Positions 1-7,752 of a stretch of DNA of 55,476 bases are shown piece by piece. Position 1 is the first letter of the stretch. Each line of letters begins with the position of its first letter. The position numbers were made by a program, and so were the translations under genes. The notes under the pieces were generated by a model, which had not been told where the DNA came from, did no database searches, and was given only the letters and a program-made list of their open reading frames with translations. Source of the stretch: Ilumatobacteraceae bacterium (lineage in GTDB: Bacteria; Actinomycetota; Acidimicrobiia; Acidimicrobiales; Iamiaceae); assembly GCA_025463265.1 (NCBI GenBank), contig JAOBWH010000008.1, positions 1 to 55,476 on the forward strand, written 5' to 3'.

Positions 1-61
1 CGTCGACCTTCTTGAGAAGGTGGTCGACGAAGAAGGGGCCCTTCTTGAGTGAACGAGGCAT
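1..61 (-). CDS. rpsS: 30S ribosomal protein S19, 5' end only
   Basis: Only the first 20 codons are present; the gene runs off the left edge of the window. The start MPRSLKKGPF is the typical S19 beginning, followed by VDHLLKKVD. The ATG is at 61-59 and an AGGAG ribosome-binding site lies about 8 bases upstream, in the 15-base gap after rplB. S19 binds 16S rRNA in the head of the small subunit. It is the next gene after rplB in the conserved S10-operon order, so identity is nearly certain despite the short length. Confidence 0.93.
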   Translation of the reverse strand, partial: MPRSLKKGPFFVDHLLKKVD

Positions 62-76
62 CTCGGACTCCTGGCC

Positions 77-913
77 TTACCGGCGCGAGCCGCGGGTGCG
101 GCGACGACGGACGATGAGCTTCTGGGACGGCTTGGTCTTGTCTCGGGTGCGGCCCTCTTTCTGGCCCCACGGAGACACCGGGTGGCGACCACCCGAGGTC
201 TTGCCCTCGCCGCCACCGTGGGGGTGGTCGACGGGGTTCATGGCCACACCGCGGGTCTGGGGGCGGACGCCCTTCCAGCGGTTGCGGCCGGCCTTGCCGA
301 TCTTGATCAGCTCGGCCTCGGCGTTGCCGACCTCGCCCACCGTGGCACGGCAGTCGATCGGCACCCGGCGCATCTCGGTGGACGGCAGGCGCAGGGTGGC
401 GTAATCGCCTTCCTTGGCCACCAGCTGGACGCTGGTGCCGGCCGCACGAGCCATCTTGCCGCCGCCGCCGGGCTTGAGCTCGACGTTGTGCACGGTGGTG
501 CCGACGGGGATGTAGCGCATGGGCAGGGCGTTGCCGGGACGGATCTCGGCGCCCTGGCCGCTCTGCAGCTTGTCGCCGACCTGCACGTTGCGCGGGGCGA
601 GGATGTAGCGCTTCTCGCCGTCGAGGTAGTGGAGCAGGGCGATGCGGCAGTTGCGGTTGGGGTCGTACTCGATGGAGGCCACGTGGGCGGGCACGCCGTC
701 CTTGGTGCGACGGAAGTCGACCAGGCGGTAGGCCTGCTTGTGGCCGCCACCCTTGTGGCGAGCGGTCTTGCGACCGTAGGAGTTGCGACCGCCCGTGTTG
801 CTCTTCGAGACGAGGAGCGACTTCTCGGGCGTGGTCTTGGTGATCTCCTTGAAGTCCGAGACCGTCTGGAACCGACGGCCCGGGCTGGTGGGCTTGCGCT
901 TGCGGAGCGCCAT
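77..913 (-). CDS. rplB: 50S ribosomal protein L2
   Basis: The 278-residue product has normal L2 length. It begins [14 protein letters not shown] and has the conserved C-terminal region with [16 protein letters not shown] (the HPHGGG loop that lies near the peptidyl transferase centre) and a basic tail. L2 binds 23S rRNA and is needed for subunit association and peptidyl transfer. The ATG lies 5 bases after the rplW stop. Its ribosome-binding site AAGGAGG is formed by the last rplW codons, so the two genes are probably translationally coupled. Confidence 0.98.
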   Translation of the reverse strand: MALRKRKPTSPGRRFQTVSDFKEITKTTPEKSLLVSKSNTGGRNSYGRKTARHKGGGHKQAYRLVDFRRTKDGVPAHVASIEYDPNRNCRIALLHYLDGEKRYILAPRNVQVGDKLQSGQGAEIRPGNALPMRYIPVGTTVHNVELKPGGGGKMARAAGTSVQLVAKEGDYATLRLPSTEMRRVPIDCRATVGEVGNAEAELIKIGKAGRNRWKGVRPQTRGVAMNPVDHPHGGGEGKTSGGRHPVSPWGQKEGRTRDKTKPSQKLIVRRRRTRGSRR

Positions 914-918
914 GGCGA

Positions 919-1212
919 TCAGGCCTCCTTGAACAGGTCGATGGAGTCACCCTCGGCGAGGGTGACGATGGCCCGCTTGCGCGACGGGCGGGTGCCGACC
1001 TTGCCGGTGCGACGGTTCCGCACGGACTTGCCCTTGCGGTTCAGCGTGTTGATCTTGGTGACCTTCACGCCGAAGATCTCTTCGATCGCGTTGCGGATCT
1101 CGGGCTTGGCGGCGTCGTTGTGGACGACGAACGTGTACACGTTCTGCTCGATGAGGGCGTAGCTCTTCTCGGACACGACCGGAGCGATGATGACGTCTCG
1201 GGGATCCTTCAC
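919..1212 (-). CDS. rplW: 50S ribosomal protein L23
   Basis: The 97-residue protein has L23 features: an N-terminal stretch with [10 protein letters not shown], then [19 protein letters not shown], a basic loop [13 protein letters not shown] and a short C-terminal strand. L23 lies at the polypeptide exit tunnel and is a docking site for trigger factor and SRP. The start is GTG at 1212, sharing a GTGA overlap with the rplD stop, which points to coupled translation within the operon. Confidence 0.97.
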   Translation of the reverse strand: MKDPRDVIIAPVVSEKSYALIEQNVYTFVVHNDAAKPEIRNAIEEIFGVKVTKINTLNRKGKSVRNRRTGKVGTRPSRKRAIVTLAEGDSIDLFKEA

Positions 1213-1847
1213 TGCGCCTCCTCGGCGTTCTCGGCGGCGGCCGGGACCGACGTCGGCAGGTTGTCCTGGGAGAAGACGATGAAGTCGTTCACCAAGACGT
1301 CGTAGGCGTTGAGCTCACGGGAGTTGATGACCTGCACCTCGGGGAGGTTGCGGAACGAGCGGGCGGCGACGCCGTCACGATCGGTCAGGACCACCAGGAC
1401 CCGGCCCTCGGTGCCCAGGGCGGCGAGGGCGGCTTTAGCGTCCTTGGTCCTCGGGGCGTCCCAGCCCCAGGAGTCCACCACGAGGACCTTGCCCTCGGCG
1501 GCGCGGTCGGACAGGGCCGAGCGCAGCGCCAGGCGCACCATCTTCTTGGGGGTCTTCTGGTCGTACTTGCGGGGCTTCGGTCCGAGGGCGACACCGCCAC
1601 CACGCCAGATCGGCGAGCGGCTGGAGCCGGCACGGGCACGGCCGGTGCCCTTCTGGGCCCACGGCTTGGCGCCGCCGCCCCGAGCCTCGGAGCGGGTCTT
1701 GGTGGACTGGGTGCCGGCGCGGCGGGCGGCGAGCTGGGCGGTGACCACCTGCGACATCACGGCCACGTTGGGCTCGATGCCGAAGTAGGTCTCGTCGAGA
1801 TCGACCGAGCCGGACTTCTTGCCGGAGGTGCTGAGCACGTCGACCAT
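1209..1847 (-). CDS. rplD: 50S ribosomal protein L4
   Basis: I place the start at the ATG at 1847 ([13 protein letters not shown]), giving 212 residues, normal for L4. The frame stays open upstream, but that part lies inside rplC in another frame and has no L4 similarity. The conserved L4 segment ([20 protein letters not shown] and the following WRGGG) is clear. L4 contacts 23S rRNA near the exit tunnel; in some bacteria it also represses its own operon. It starts 2 bases after the rplC stop, with AAGGGGAAG at the end of rplC acting as ribosome-binding site. Confidence 0.97.
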   Translation of the reverse strand: MVDVLSTSGKKSGSVDLDETYFGIEPNVAVMSQVVTAQLAARRAGTQSTKTRSEARGGGAKPWAQKGTGRARAGSSRSPIWRGGGVALGPKPRKYDQKTPKKMVRLALRSALSDRAAEGKVLVVDSWGWDAPRTKDAKAALAALGTEGRVLVVLTDRDGVAARSFRNLPEVQVINSRELNAYDVLVNDFIVFSQDNLPTSVPAAAENAEEAQ

Positions 1848-1849
1848 GG

Positions 1850-2482
1850 TCACTTCCCCTTCACGGCGTCGCGGATGAGCACCAGGGCGCCCTTGGGGCC
1901 GGGCACGGCGCCCTTGATGAGCAGCAGGTTGCGCTCGGCGTCGGCGGACACGACGGTGAGGTTCAAGGTGGTGACCTTGTCCCCGCCCATCCGACCGGCC
2001 ATGCGCTGGCCCTTGAACACCCGGGCCGGCGTGGCGCACTGGCCGATGGCCCCGGGCGCACGGTGGACCCGGTGGGCACCGTGGCTGGCGCGCTGGCCGG
2101 CGAAGCCGTGGCGCTTCATGACGCCGGCGAAGCCCTTGCCCTTGCTGACGGCGGTGACGTCGATGAGGTCTCCGTCGGCCAGCTCGGAGACGGTGATCTC
2201 CTGGCCGACCTCGTAGCCGGTGACGTCATCGAGCCGCAGCTCGACGAGGCGCTCACCAGGCTCGACGTCGCCGTACTGGCCGGCGACGGGCTTGGTGAGC
2301 TTGGTGGCCTTCTTGTGGCCGAAGGTGACCTGGAGGGCGCTGTAGCCGTCCTTCTCGGGGGTGCGGATCTGCACCACGCGGAGGGGCTCGACCTCGAGGA
2401 CCGTGACCGGGATCATCCGGTTCTGGTCATCCCAGATCTGGGTCATGCCGACCTTCTGGCCGACGATCGCTTTGGTTGCCAT
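1850..2482 (-). CDS. rplC: 50S ribosomal protein L3
   Basis: The product from the ATG at 2482 ([17 protein letters not shown]) has 210 residues. It contains the hallmark L3 region around [15 protein letters not shown], and [13 protein letters not shown] near the C-terminus. L3 is an early-binding large-subunit protein whose loop reaches the peptidyl transferase centre. The upstream extension of the open frame (to 2698) is not L3-like and overlaps the proposed promoter. It is the first gene of the ribosomal run here: rpsJ, which usually precedes it, is absent from the adjacent sequence. Confidence 0.97.
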   Translation of the reverse strand: MATKAIVGQKVGMTQIWDDQNRMIPVTVLEVEPLRVVQIRTPEKDGYSALQVTFGHKKATKLTKPVAGQYGDVEPGERLVELRLDDVTGYEVGQEITVSELADGDLIDVTAVSKGKGFAGVMKRHGFAGQRASHGAHRVHRAPGAIGQCATPARVFKGQRMAGRMGGDKVTTLNLTVVSADAERNLLLIKGAVPGPKGALVLIRDAVKGK

Positions 2483-2669
2483 GCGTTGCGTCTTTCGGTC
2501 GCGGAGGAACGGGGGCCGTTCACGCGGACGCTCCGCTTGGGCCAAGCCCAGCGGAGCGCCAGTTCGGTTGTGCTCTGCGGTACCTGTCACCAGGCCAACA
2601 GAGACGTCGGTTGCAGGCGTGAGCCTGATACCAGCCCATCGGCGGGAGCCTCTGGGCAACGAGTTGGAG

Positions 2670-2698
2670 ACCTTAGGCGGCTGCGGCACCGATCGCAA
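2670..2698 (-). promoter_or_regulatory. Promoter for the rplC-rplD-rplW-rplB-rpsS operon
   Basis: On the minus strand a TTGCGA -35 box (2698-2693) and a TAAGGT -10 box (2675-2670) are separated by exactly 17 bases. This is a good match to an actinobacterial housekeeping promoter. The predicted leader to the rplC ATG is about 180 bases, long enough for ribosomal-protein feedback control, though I see no clear regulatory fold. Confidence 0.55.
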
Positions 2699-2740
2699 AG
2701 TCGGCTCCTGAGCGGCCGGGCTGCGACAGCTGCGCCCTGT

Positions 2741-5665
2741 TCAGGACGGCTGGCATTGCGTGAGGTTGCGGCGCATCGAGCTGGTCTGAGCCCGTTCGGT
2801 GGCCGGGAAGTCCACCTCCCACAGCTCGAAGGGCGAGGCCGCCACGGCATCCAGCTCGGCCCGGAGCCCCTCGGGGAGCTGGGGCGAGAGCAGCGCATCA
2901 TCGGCGAACAGGCGGGCAAGCGCACCATCGGGAGCTTGGGCGAGGGATGCTCGACCGTCGGCGAACCGGAGCAGCTCGTCGCACGTGGCATCGGGCATCC
3001 AAGGGTCGAGGTAGGACACGAGCTCGAGGCGGGTGTAGGGGGTCGGCACGATCGGACCGTGCTCCCGCGCCCAGGCCGCCACCTTCCGAGCGGTCCGATC
3101 GAACGCAGCTTGCGACCAGCCTTCTGGCTCCGTGCGCACGACGCGGCGGCCAGGCGGTCGGCTGGGCGTCGAGCCGTCGACGACGATGAGCGCGCGACCG
3201 CTCCATCCATCGGGGACGACGTGGTGCCGACCGAAGAAGTTGCCGGCCCCCGGCTCCACGTACACCACATGGCCCTGGGTCACGAGGTGGGCGGTGACCA
3301 CGTCGGCCATGGTCTGCTGGTCTGCGGCGTCGGCCGAAAGCACGAGCGTCGGATCTGGCCCCCGGGCGGCACGGTCGGCGCCCTCGGTGATCGCCGGCAC
3401 GGCGAGATCGAGCGCCGCGTACCGTCCCTTGAACGATTCCAGCGAAGCGGGCGTCCTGATGGCCGCGGCCAAGACGACCACGGACGAGACTGCGAGCACG
3501 GCGGTCCGCAGCGTGTCAGATGACCTGTCGCGAGCAGCGAGCCACGGTCGGACCACGAGCGACCAGAGCGTGACCGCGGCCACCACCCAGAAGAAGGCGG
3601 CGGCTGCTCCGAGCCACAGGAGCTGGTAGAAGGCCGTCAACTGGATCGGGAACTGGGCGAGCGCTACGGCGGTCGACAGCATCGCGATCACGGCGAGGAC
3701 CCAGCCGCGGCGCAGGGCAACCGAAGCAAGGCGCCGCCGGAGCACTGCCAGGACCACGAAGCCCAACAGGAGCACCGGCCCGACGAGGTTCATCCCGTCG
3801 AGGTAGGCCCGGTAGTCCGGCGCGAAGGGGCGGTCGAACCTGGACCATGGCAGCGGCAGCGCCAGGGTCCATGCGACGGCCAGGTAGAAGCCTCGTGCAC
3901 CGATCGACGGCATACCGGATCGGGCGGCGGACCAAAGGGCTGCGAAGTTCCCCCCGTCGTTCCTCGCCGCTTCGTAGATGGGTGGGGCCCAGAGGACGAG
4001 CGCGAGGAGGCCGCTCAGCACCAAGGTCCGCACCGCCTCCACCGCTCGGTGCCCGCGCTTCGCGTCGATCGCCACCACGACGAACGCCCAGAGCAGGGGC
4101 ACGATCGTGAACGGGCCGAGCGCCAGGTACCCCTGCGTGACCAGCGAGGTGAGGAAGACGGCGATCGGGAGCGCCTTGCGCGTCCCGGTGGCCGCCGCCC
4201 AGCAGAGCAGGGCCACGGTGAAGACCGCAGGGACGAGCATGACCGCCGACACCGCTTCGAACGGGGCATCTCGCAGCAGGCCGTTCATGAGGACGGCACC
4301 GGCGATCCACGCGGCGACACCGGCGGCGCGACCGCCGGCCCGGAAGCCGGCCCAGGCCGCCAGCAGCCAACAGCTCAGGTTCAAGGTCGCGGCGGCGAGG
4401 ATCCCGGCATCACGAAGGCCCAACAGGTGCACGAACGGCGTGAACATCTGGAACATGAGCGGGCCCGGGTGGTACGTCGCCGTCCCCTCTGCGTTCGCGG
4501 TGAAGCTGGTCGGCATGCCGACCAGCGGTGGGTGCCGGCTGAGCACGTCCCATCCCTGGGACATCTGCGTGATCCCGTGCCCGATGGGTTGGTAGCCGAC
4601 CCGGTAGGCCCAGGCCACATCGATCACGACGGTGCCGACGGCAAGCGCGGCGAGAAGCCAAGCCCAACGTCGATCACGTCCGGCGAACGGCACGGGGCCC
4701 GGGCCTCGCCCGCCATCGGGATCGAGCGGGGCCAGGACCCCGGCGATGCGGGCGCCGAGCCGACGAACGGGCGGAACGAGCGCCGCAGCCGTCGAGCGCC
4801 CGGAGCTGCGCACCCAGCGCAAGCCCCTCGTGCCGACCGCGCCGACAGCGCCGAACGCTGCCGGGAGCGCCGCCGCGATCGCGGCCACCCCACGGGCGAG
4901 GCCACCGATCGCGCCGAGGCGCACGGCGAGGAGCACGATCGCCACCGCAGCCCAGCCCCATCTCGGGGCCCCGCCGCTCCACCACACCGACGTGGCAACG
5001 GCGACGACGACCGCACCGGCGAGCGCTGCGCCGAGCACCGACGGGCGGCGACGGGCCAGCGCCCACGCGACGATCAGGACCGTCCCCGCCGACAGGCACG
5101 CCGACAGGAGGCGCAGATCGCCGTCTCGGACGATGAGCCGGACGGACGGTTGAGCCATGGCCCCGCGCACGGCCGCCGCGACCGCGAAGGTCCCGACCCA
5201 TGACTCGAGCACGAGCGGCCCCGCCGAGCGCCCGCGCCGCCGCAGCACCCAACCGGCCGCCAGCACCATGGCGGCGGCCCCGGCCATCGAGACGGGGATC
5301 GAATACCGACTGGGGGCGGAGGTCACCCCCATGCCCCAGCGCACACCGGCCGCAACGGCGAGGAGGGAGGCCGCCGCAACCCGCACGAGGGCACGGCTCT
5401 GCGATCGGGAGGGCCGATCGAGCAAGAGGCACAGCACGCCGAGGACGGAGGCCGTCACGAGCGCGATGAAGCTCCGCCATGCCGGGACGGCGGAGATCGG
5501 CACCGTGCGAGACCAGAGATCGAGGACGACCGATGCGACGGCGAGGGACGCCGCGACGACGGTGAGGCCGTCGGCTGCGCGATGGCGATCCCGGATGCTG
5601 CCCACGCTACGCCGCCCCGTGGCCGACAGGGCGCCCTGCTCGCAGCCGCTAGCCAAGGGTCGCAC
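2741..5665 (-). CDS. Large GT-C-like polytopic membrane protein (glycosyltransferase candidate)
   Basis: Starting from GTG at 5665 the product has 974 residues; GTG at 5605 is an alternative. The frame is open to 5962, but that part overlaps the next gene and is not protein-like. Many hydrophobic segments cover residues 30 to about 740. A long loop near residues 377-411 contains GHGI, SRHPPLVGMP and YHPGPLMFQM. The last 220 residues look soluble and end in a segment with LVSYLDPW. Both regions recur in the proteins at 23147 and 40578, so this is one of three paralogues. GT-C enzymes use polyprenyl-phosphate sugars and act on the outer membrane face; that role is inferred from topology, since no catalytic residues are proven. 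Confidence 0.7.
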   Translation of the reverse strand: MRPLASGCEQGALSATGRRSVGSIRDRHRAADGLTVVAASLAVASVVLDLWSRTVPISAVPAWRSFIALVTASVLGVLCLLLDRPSRSQSRALVRVAAASLLAVAAGVRWGMGVTSAPSRYSIPVSMAGAAAMVLAAGWVLRRRGRSAGPLVLESWVGTFAVAAAVRGAMAQPSVRLIVRDGDLRLLSACLSAGTVLIVAWALARRRPSVLGAALAGAVVVAVATSVWWSGGAPRWGWAAVAIVLLAVRLGAIGGLARGVAAIAAALPAAFGAVGAVGTRGLRWVRSSGRSTAAALVPPVRRLGARIAGVLAPLDPDGGRGPGPVPFAGRDRRWAWLLAALAVGTVVIDVAWAYRVGYQPIGHGITQMSQGWDVLSRHPPLVGMPTSFTANAEGTATYHPGPLMFQMFTPFVHLLGLRDAGILAAATLNLSCWLLAAWAGFRAGGRAAGVAAWIAGAVLMNGLLRDAPFEAVSAVMLVPAVFTVALLCWAAATGTRKALPIAVFLTSLVTQGYLALGPFTIVPLLWAFVVVAIDAKRGHRAVEAVRTLVLSGLLALVLWAPPIYEAARNDGGNFAALWSAARSGMPSIGARGFYLAVAWTLALPLPWSRFDRPFAPDYRAYLDGMNLVGPVLLLGFVVLAVLRRRLASVALRRGWVLAVIAMLSTAVALAQFPIQLTAFYQLLWLGAAAAFFWVVAAVTLWSLVVRPWLAARDRSSDTLRTAVLAVSSVVVLAAAIRTPASLESFKGRYAALDLAVPAITEGADRAARGPDPTLVLSADAADQQTMADVVTAHLVTQGHVVYVEPGAGNFFGRHHVVPDGWSGRALIVVDGSTPSRPPGRRVVRTEPEGWSQAAFDRTARKVAAWAREHGPIVPTPYTRLELVSYLDPWMPDATCDELLRFADGRASLAQAPDGALARLFADDALLSPQLPEGLRAELDAVAASPFELWEVDFPATERAQTSSMRRNLTQCQPS

Positions 5666-5684
5666 GGGGACGCAGCACGCGGCG

Positions 5685-5690
5685 ACCCTA
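5685..5690 (-). promoter_or_regulatory. Candidate -10 box for the GT-C-like gene
   Basis: TAGGGT on the minus strand lies 19 bases before the GTG at 5665. The matching -35 position is weak (TGGAGC). The site supports the 5665 start over the upstream open frame. Confidence 0.3.
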
Positions 5691-5787
5691 GACTTCGGGC
5701 AGGGAAGGCTCCAGTCAGCCACCGCACCCGCCTGAAGGGGTCCGACCGACCAGCGGCGGGCAGGGCGGGTGAGCGGGCGACGGCAAC

Positions 5788-6795
5788 TCAGCGCCGGGCG
5801 CCGCTCCTGAGCCCAGCGGGGATCGGTACCCCGGGCGCGCTTCGGTGCAGGGCGGCGTGCAGGCGGGCAGTCAGCCCCACGGAGCGCGGACCGAAGCAGA
5901 GAAGGTCGAGTTGCACCTGCTCGATGATGTTGTCGAGGCGCAGCGTGGACAGGTCTGCGCACACGTCGCGAGCATCGATGCCGAGCACGTCGACGCAGCG
6001 AGGGTCACTGACCGTCGAGGGGATCGGGATGGTCAGCTGGCGACGCGAGGGCACGACGAAGGCCGAGACGGCGGCGCGGAGGTCGTTCCCCTGGTTCTCC
6101 AGCGATCCGTGGATGGTCGCGTGGTCGAACCACACGACCTGTCCTGCACGCACTTCGAGGACGCGGGCGTGACGTTCTATTGCGCCGTGGAGCGTCCCGA
6201 ACTCGTCTCCGGGCGACGAGATCCGCGTCCACGTCGCGTAGCGGTGCGAGCCGGGCAAGACGAACAGCGGACCGTCGCGCAGCGTGATGTCGCTCAGCGC
6301 GACCCAAGCGTGGAGGCCGTAGTCCTCACGTTCGTCCACCACGAACGCATCCTGGTGGGCGCTCAGCCTGCCCTCGGGGCCCGGGGGCTTGCACTGGAAG
6401 ACGGAGGGCCCGACGACGGCTTCGGGCGTCACGAGCGCAGCGACGGCAGGGACGAGGTGCTCGATCACGCTCTTCCGGGCGTGCCGGCCGGCGGGCGTCG
6501 GTTCGGGCTCGAAGGAGGAGCGGAAGCCTCCCCCAGCGGGCGGCGATGCGGCGAGCCAGGCGTCCATCGCTGAGCGCAACGAGGCCCGGGCCCCTTCGTC
6601 GAGGATGACCGGACCGGCGTGGTAGCCGTGGACGGCGAGGTCCCGATGCGCCACGGGATCGGCGACCAGCTGCGAGCGCCGGTAGGCCCGACGACCGACC
6701 AGGGACCGCTCGACCAGGTGGCGGCCCCGGATGGTCCCCCTCGGCCGGAGCGGGGGCGGCTCGACGGGATGACCCCCTGTCCCCTCAGCGTCCAC
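5788..6795 (-). CDS. PhyH-family Fe(II)/2-oxoglutarate dioxygenase
   Basis: The 335-residue product, from GTG at 6795, carries the phytanoyl-CoA dioxygenase fold signature. It has an HQD iron motif in the run AHQDAFVVDE, the LPGSHRY strand, and the distal histidine in HATIHGSLENQG. Such enzymes hydroxylate or otherwise oxidise C-H bonds using Fe(II), O2 and 2-oxoglutarate. The best relative in the window is the protein at 31561, which aligns along its length including the N-terminal region (TIRGRHLV against PIRTAHLL). That alignment argues for a start near 6795 and against the farthest GTG at 6882. The substrate is unknown; context suggests a glycan or lipid intermediate. Confidence 0.8.
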   Translation of the reverse strand: MDAEGTGGHPVEPPPLRPRGTIRGRHLVERSLVGRRAYRRSQLVADPVAHRDLAVHGYHAGPVILDEGARASLRSAMDAWLAASPPAGGGFRSSFEPEPTPAGRHARKSVIEHLVPAVAALVTPEAVVGPSVFQCKPPGPEGRLSAHQDAFVVDEREDYGLHAWVALSDITLRDGPLFVLPGSHRYATWTRISSPGDEFGTLHGAIERHARVLEVRAGQVVWFDHATIHGSLENQGNDLRAAVSAFVVPSRRQLTIPIPSTVSDPRCVDVLGIDARDVCADLSTLRLDNIIEQVQLDLLCFGPRSVGLTARLHAALHRSAPGVPIPAGLRSGARR

Positions 6796-6891
6796 AGCGA
6801 TCCATGGTCCCAGATGGGCTGCGTCCCGTCGAGGTCGATGGCCCACGAGACCGGCTGGGCACCGGAGCCTCGAAGGTCGCACGCACCACCG

Positions 6892-7551
6892 TCAGCCGCA
6901 CTGCTCGCCTTCGACGCGGTTGACCCGCTCGAGCCGGGTGACGAAGCCGTCGTCGGCCTTCGCATCTCGGTAGAGCCGGCTGCTCCGGGCGGCGAACGGG
7001 TCGCGCCGCGCATCCCACCCGGAGGCTTCGAGGTCCTCGATGAGGGCGGCGAGCGTCTTCCGGATGGAACGGAGGTCGGCGGTCGCCCCCGCGGGAGCCA
7101 CCTCGACGTAGCGGTCCACCACCGGGAGGAGCGCCCCGACGAACTGCTGGGTCTCCGCCGACGATCGGCCGGGCAGGCGCTGGAACGAGAGGATGAGATC
7201 CGTGAACCCGCACAGGTCGGTGACGTCCGCGGGGTCCTTGATGATCGGACGATCGGCGATCGTCGTGCTCGTCGTCGTGGGCGGTGGTGTCGTCGTTGGT
7301 GGCGGTGGGGGCGGCAGGGTGGTGCTCGTGGTGGTGCTGGACGAGCCGCTGTTGTCCAGGTAGCCGTCCGACAAGGTGGTCGGGACCCCGGTCCGGGGCC
7401 CGCTCGGGTACTCGAACGGCGCATCGCTGATGGTCGGCGGAGTCGCTTCGTACCCGGGTGTGGGCCCTTCCCCGGTCTCCACCTTCCCCGAGCCGCCGCA
7501 GGAGGCGAGCAGCATGGTCAGGGTGAGGGCTGTGACCACTCGTCGCACCAT
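6892..7551 (-). CDS. Secreted lipoprotein, function unknown
   Basis: The 219-residue product begins MVRRVVTALTLTMLLASCGG, a clear lipoprotein signal with lipobox LLASC (lipidated cysteine at about residue 18). It continues into a Ser/Thr/Pro-rich linker of roughly 60-100 residues with runs of threonine and proline, typical of cell-wall-spanning spacers. The C-terminal 120 residues form a small, probably helical domain with few cysteines that I do not recognise. It is divergent from the radical SAM gene at 7753. I infer an extracytoplasmic anchored protein and assign no enzymatic role. Confidence 0.7.
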   Translation of the reverse strand: MVRRVVTALTLTMLLASCGGSGKVETGEGPTPGYEATPPTISDAPFEYPSGPRTGVPTTLSDGYLDNSGSSSTTTSTTLPPPPPPTTTPPPTTTSTTIADRPIIKDPADVTDLCGFTDLILSFQRLPGRSSAETQQFVGALLPVVDRYVEVAPAGATADLRSIRKTLAALIEDLEASGWDARRDPFAARSSRLYRDAKADDGFVTRLERVNRVEGEQCG

Positions 7552-7601
7552 GCCAGTCGGACTCCTTCGTCTGCTGTCCACCAGCACGTTGCGGAGGCAC
7601 C

Positions 7602-7607
7602 AACCTA
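7602..7607 (-). promoter_or_regulatory. Candidate -10 box for the lipoprotein gene
   Basis: TAGGTT on the minus strand, about 50 bases upstream of the ATG at 7551, sits in the 200-base divergent intergenic region. No convincing -35 is seen. Confidence 0.28.
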
Positions 7608-7697
7608 CCATCGGCGCGTCGTCGGGCGAGATCGGGGTGCAGGCGTCTGCGCCCCCCGTGGTTCGGCGCAGTGGGGGCCGGATCTGAGGCGTCGTGG

Positions 7698-7703
7698 TAG
7701 CCT
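7698..7703 (+). promoter_or_regulatory. Candidate -10 box for the B12 radical SAM operon
   Basis: TAGCCT, preceded by GG, lies about 50 bases before the GTG at 7753 in the divergent region. It matches the TANNNT pattern seen before other genes in the locus. Confidence 0.3.
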
Positions 7704-7752
7704 CGGAGGCCCGCAACGGCCCACGGGTGATCTGAGGGGCGAGAGGACCGAC

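Noticed and set aside
2483-2662. Possible L4-binding or attenuator leader before rplC
   Set aside because: The leader is long enough, but no clear hairpin plus terminator arrangement could be recognised by eye.
2063-3523. Plus-strand open frame over rplC and the GT-C-like gene
   Set aside because: Composition is Arg/Gly/His-rich shadow sequence opposite well-supported genes, with no recognisable domain.
6796-6882. Upstream extension of the PhyH gene to the GTG at 6882
   Set aside because: The added residues do not align with the close relative at 31561 and look like non-coding high-GC sequence.
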